From Bacillota bacterium (GTDB taxonomy: Bacteria; Bacillota_A; Clostridia; Peptostreptococcales; Anaerovoracaceae), in contig JAFRWH010000294.1 in assembly GCA_017438085.1 (NCBI GenBank), positions 1 through 7,624 on the forward strand: DNA of 7,624 nucleotides, read 5' to 3'. How positions within the stretch are numbered: position 1 is the first letter of the stretch; each line of letters begins with the position of its first letter. The notes below the pieces were generated by a model that saw only the letters and a program-made list of their open reading frames with translations, was not told where the DNA came from and did no database searches. Position numbers and translations under genes: made by a program. Below are positions 6,559 through 7,624 of the stretch, piece by piece.

Positions 6559-6779
6559 TTCAGCTGCCCTTTTTATCAAAAAAGCTGAAGCTTAACTATA
6601 CAATATTTCGATAATATCTCTATCGAATATTTATTATCAGATAATGCTGCTGAAAACAGCGGTTTTGCTCTGTTTCAGCCAAAAAACAAGCCCTTGTGGT
6701 ACGTTTCAGCCTTGTACACAAGATTTAGAGGGATGGGAAACACCCGGGTGCGTAGCAATGAGAGCCGTGGTTTTCCTGT
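6559..6779 (+). ncRNA. Candidate structured RNA of unknown family
   Basis: Four to five stem-loops follow one another without coding signal. They are: TTCAGCT (6559-6565) with AGCTGAA (6583-6589), plus an inner T5/A5 stem; AATATTTCGATA (6602-6613) with TATCGAATATT (6621-6631), one bulge; 6649-6659 with 6670-6679, 10 bp with one bulged A; CTTGTGGTAC (6693-6702) with GTACACAAG (6714-6722), 9 bp with one bulged G; and 6733-6743 with 6767-6779, about 11 bp with a 2-base bulge. The last helix uses G-T pairs (6734/6778, 6735/6777) that would be A-C mismatches in the opposite strand, favouring a + strand RNA. The 23 bases it encloses (6744-6766) are GC-rich. No clear promoter or terminator is visible and I recognise no family, so the boundaries and even transcription are inference. 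Confidence 0.35.
6602..6645. repeat. Overlapping AT-rich palindromes (possible operator)
   Basis: Two adjacent palindromes lie here: AATATTTCGATA / TATCGAATATT around a 7-base centre (6602-6631), and ATTATC-A-GATAAT (6633-6645), perfect around one central A. A third GATAAT occurs at 6610-6615, so ATTATC could pair either way. The single-base centre of the second palindrome fits a protein-binding site better than an RNA hairpin. No regulator gene is nearby. Confidence 0.35.
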
Positions 6780-6824
6780 ATTGTTAAAAATCCCGCAAGG
6801 CTTGAAAAATGGCCTTTCCGGCCG

Positions 6825-6886
6825 CGAAAAAAATTTTAAAAAACTTTGAAAAAACACTTGCTTTTTGCTTCTGTTGGTTATATATT
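6825..6886 (+). promoter_or_regulatory. Strong sigma-A promoter with UP-like A-tracts for the S10 operon
   Basis: The -35 box TTGCTT (6858-6863) and the -10 box TATATT (6881-6886) are separated by exactly 17 bases. Upstream, 6825-6857 carries phased A and T runs typical of an UP element contacting the alpha subunit. Transcription would start near 6893, about 345 bases before rpsJ. Such strength is expected for a ribosomal protein operon. This is the best promoter in the window. Confidence 0.75.
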
Positions 6887-6892
6887 ATCAAA

Positions 6893-7238
6893 GCTTGCTT
6901 ACGAAAGAGAAAAGCAATGCGAGGCTTTCTCTTTTGTGCCAGGACATCGGAAGTTGCTGTGCTATCAGGGAATTTCGATGGAGAATTGTCCGGCCCAGAG
7001 CCGGGCGAAGGAGTTCTCGCGTCTTTTTCTTTGAGTAAAGAAAAAGGGAACGCCAGGCAGCGTGTAACGCTGAAAAGAGAGTTGCAAAGAAGCGGGCACA
7101 AAGCCGCGGAACCTTTGAAAATTCAAGGAAAGGCAAGAAAACAACCTCGTACAGAATAGCGAAAATGTGCGAAATCAAACGAAGCCATCTACCCAAAAGA
7201 TGCTTCAGGTAAGCAAAACAGAAAGGATAAAAATCACA
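6893..7238 (+). promoter_or_regulatory. Long structured 5' leader of the rpsJ (S10) operon
   Basis: From the predicted start near 6893 to the rpsJ ATG I count seven stem-loops. They are: AAAGAGAAAAGC with GCTTTCTCTTT (6904-6934, one bulge); a two-part arm with GAGAA (6981-6985) and TTCTC (7014-7018) outside and GTCCGGC (6988-6994) and GCCGGGC (7000-7006) inside; CTTTTTCTTT (7023-7032) with AAAGAAAAAG (7037-7046), perfect 10 bp with a GAGT loop; CAGCGT with ACGCTG (7058-7072); 7092-7107; 7112-7128; and GAAGCCATCT (7181-7190) with AGATGCTTC (7198-7206), one bulged C, 15 bases before the rpsJ ribosome binding site. No hairpin is followed by a T-tract, so attenuation by intrinsic termination is not evident. 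Long leaders for autogenous control by ribosomal proteins are known for S10 operons, and control of that kind is the leading inference here. Confidence 0.6.
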
Positions 7239-7547
7239 ATGAGCAGTCAGAAAATCAGAATCAGGCTCAAAGCTTACGACCACAAAGCACTGGACGCCAG
7301 CGCAGAGAAGATCGTAGAAGCAGCTAAGAAGACAGGCGCCGTAGTTTCCGGCCCCATTCCTCTTCCCACCGAAAAGGAAGTCGTAACCATTCTTAGAGCA
7401 GTTCACAAGTATAAGGACAGCCGCGAGCAGTTCGAACAGAGAACTCACAAGAGACTGATCGATATCGTAGAGCCCACCGCCAAGACCATGGACACTCTTA
7501 TGAAGCTGGACATGCCCGCAGGCGTGGACATCGAAATCAAACTGTAA
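7239..7547 (+). CDS. rpsJ: 30S ribosomal protein S10
   Basis: The 102-residue protein matches S10 in length and sequence: [16 protein letters not shown] (4-19) at the start, then [17 protein letters not shown], the long hairpin segment with [19 protein letters not shown], and a C-terminal end at [14 protein letters not shown]10 sits in the head of the 30S subunit, and in bacteria also acts as NusE in transcription antitermination. The ATG at 7239 is chosen because the family begins close to this point and AAAGGA (7222-7227) lies 11 bases upstream; an in-frame GTG at 7167 would add 24 residues that do not resemble S10 and would run through the leader hairpin at 7181-7206. It is normally the first gene of the S10 ribosomal operon, which fits the strong promoter upstream and the ribosome binding site at 7615-7621. 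Confidence 0.97.
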   Translation: MSSQKIRIRLKAYDHKALDASAEKIVEAAKKTGAVVSGPIPLPTEKEVVTILRAVHKYKDSREQFEQRTHKRLIDIVEPTAKTMDTLMKLDMPAGVDIEIKL

Positions 7548-7585
7548 GTACCAAAGTAACCATAAATTACTAACGTGCTTAGTAT

Positions 7586-7601
7586 GATTGCGAAAGCAAT
7601 C
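7586..7601 (+). promoter_or_regulatory. GNRA-tetraloop hairpin in the rpsJ-rplC spacer
   Basis: GATTGC (7586-7591) and GCAATC (7596-7601) form a perfect 6-bp stem closed by a GAAA tetraloop, a very stable RNA fold. CTTA (7578-7581) and TAAG (7607-7610) may extend it across an internal loop. It ends 14 bases before the next ribosome binding site and has no T-tract, so it is not a terminator. Confidence 0.6.
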
Positions 7602-7614
7602 CGCTGTAAGAACT

Positions 7615-7621
7615 TAGGAGG
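7615..7621 (+). promoter_or_regulatory. Ribosome binding site of the next gene (presumably rplC)
   Basis: TAGGAGG at 7615-7621 is a near-perfect Shine-Dalgarno sequence, and the window ends 3 bases later. By the usual S10 operon order the next gene should encode ribosomal protein L3, but none of its codons are visible. Confidence 0.7.
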
Positions 7622-7624
7622 AAA

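Noticed and set aside
6681..6722. Possible - strand terminator (hairpin 6693-6722 followed by six T in antisense at 6681-6686)
   Set aside because: Six bases separate the stem from the T-run, no - strand gene or promoter would use it, and the neighbouring helices favour the + strand.
6809..7159. 116-codon + strand frame upstream of rpsJ
   Set aside because: Its first start codon is about 50 bases upstream of the predicted promoter and the frame reads through the promoter itself; only the shorter version from 6917 is kept as a question.
7167..7238. GTG start at 7167 adding 24 residues to S10
   Set aside because: The extra residues do not match the S10 family, no Shine-Dalgarno precedes the GTG, and ATG 7239 has one.
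6888..7448. 186-codon open frame on the - strand opposite the S10 leader and rpsJ
   Set aside because: It runs through most of rpsJ in antisense and through the leader hairpins, and its product resembles nothing known.
1..7624. CRISPR arrays, tRNA or rRNA genes, insertion sequences
   Set aside because: No regularly spaced direct repeats, no cloverleaf or rRNA-like stretches and no transposase coding sequence were found on either strand.

Overview
The window most likely comes from an anaerobic, low-to-mid GC Bacillota (Clostridia-like) bacterium. This rests on Shine-Dalgarno-led, tightly packed + strand genes, a lipoprotein solute-binding protein with a short Gram-positive-style signal, a compact Nfu-type scaffold, a CapA-type membrane-anchored enzyme, and a ribosomal S10 operon preceded by a long leader. 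Genus cannot be named from sequence alone. All convincing genes are on the + strand.

Region 1 (1-6414) reads as one long co-directional gene run: the C-terminal part of an AMP-forming acyl-CoA synthetase, a Leu/Ile/Val-type lipoprotein binding protein, an Nfu/NifU-C iron-sulfur protein, a CapA-family metallophosphatase-like protein, an unrecognised 160-residue protein, a PgeF/YfiH (laccase-domain) protein, a Bcp-type peroxiredoxin and a small VOC/glyoxalase-like protein. Gaps run from 3 to 49 bases. No internal terminator is visible, and the run ends at a textbook intrinsic terminator at 6387-6414. The mix (lipid activation, Fe-S assembly, peroxide and electrophile handling, cell-envelope enzymes) suggests a housekeeping operon rather than one pathway.

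Region 2 (6415-7238) has no convincing protein gene but is rich in structure. A series of consecutive stem-loops (about 6477-6790), partly supported by G-T wobble pairs that favour the + strand, could be an unrecognised non-coding RNA. It is followed by A-tracts and a very good sigma-A promoter (TTGCTT, 17-base spacer, TATATT; 6858-6886). From there a leader of about 345 nt with seven stem-loops runs to the ribosomal gene.

Region 3 (7239-7624) holds rpsJ (ribosomal protein S10), then a spacer with a GAAA-tetraloop hairpin and a strong ribosome binding site for the next gene, presumably rplC, outside the window. The most interesting part of the window is the roughly 820-base interval between the terminator and rpsJ.
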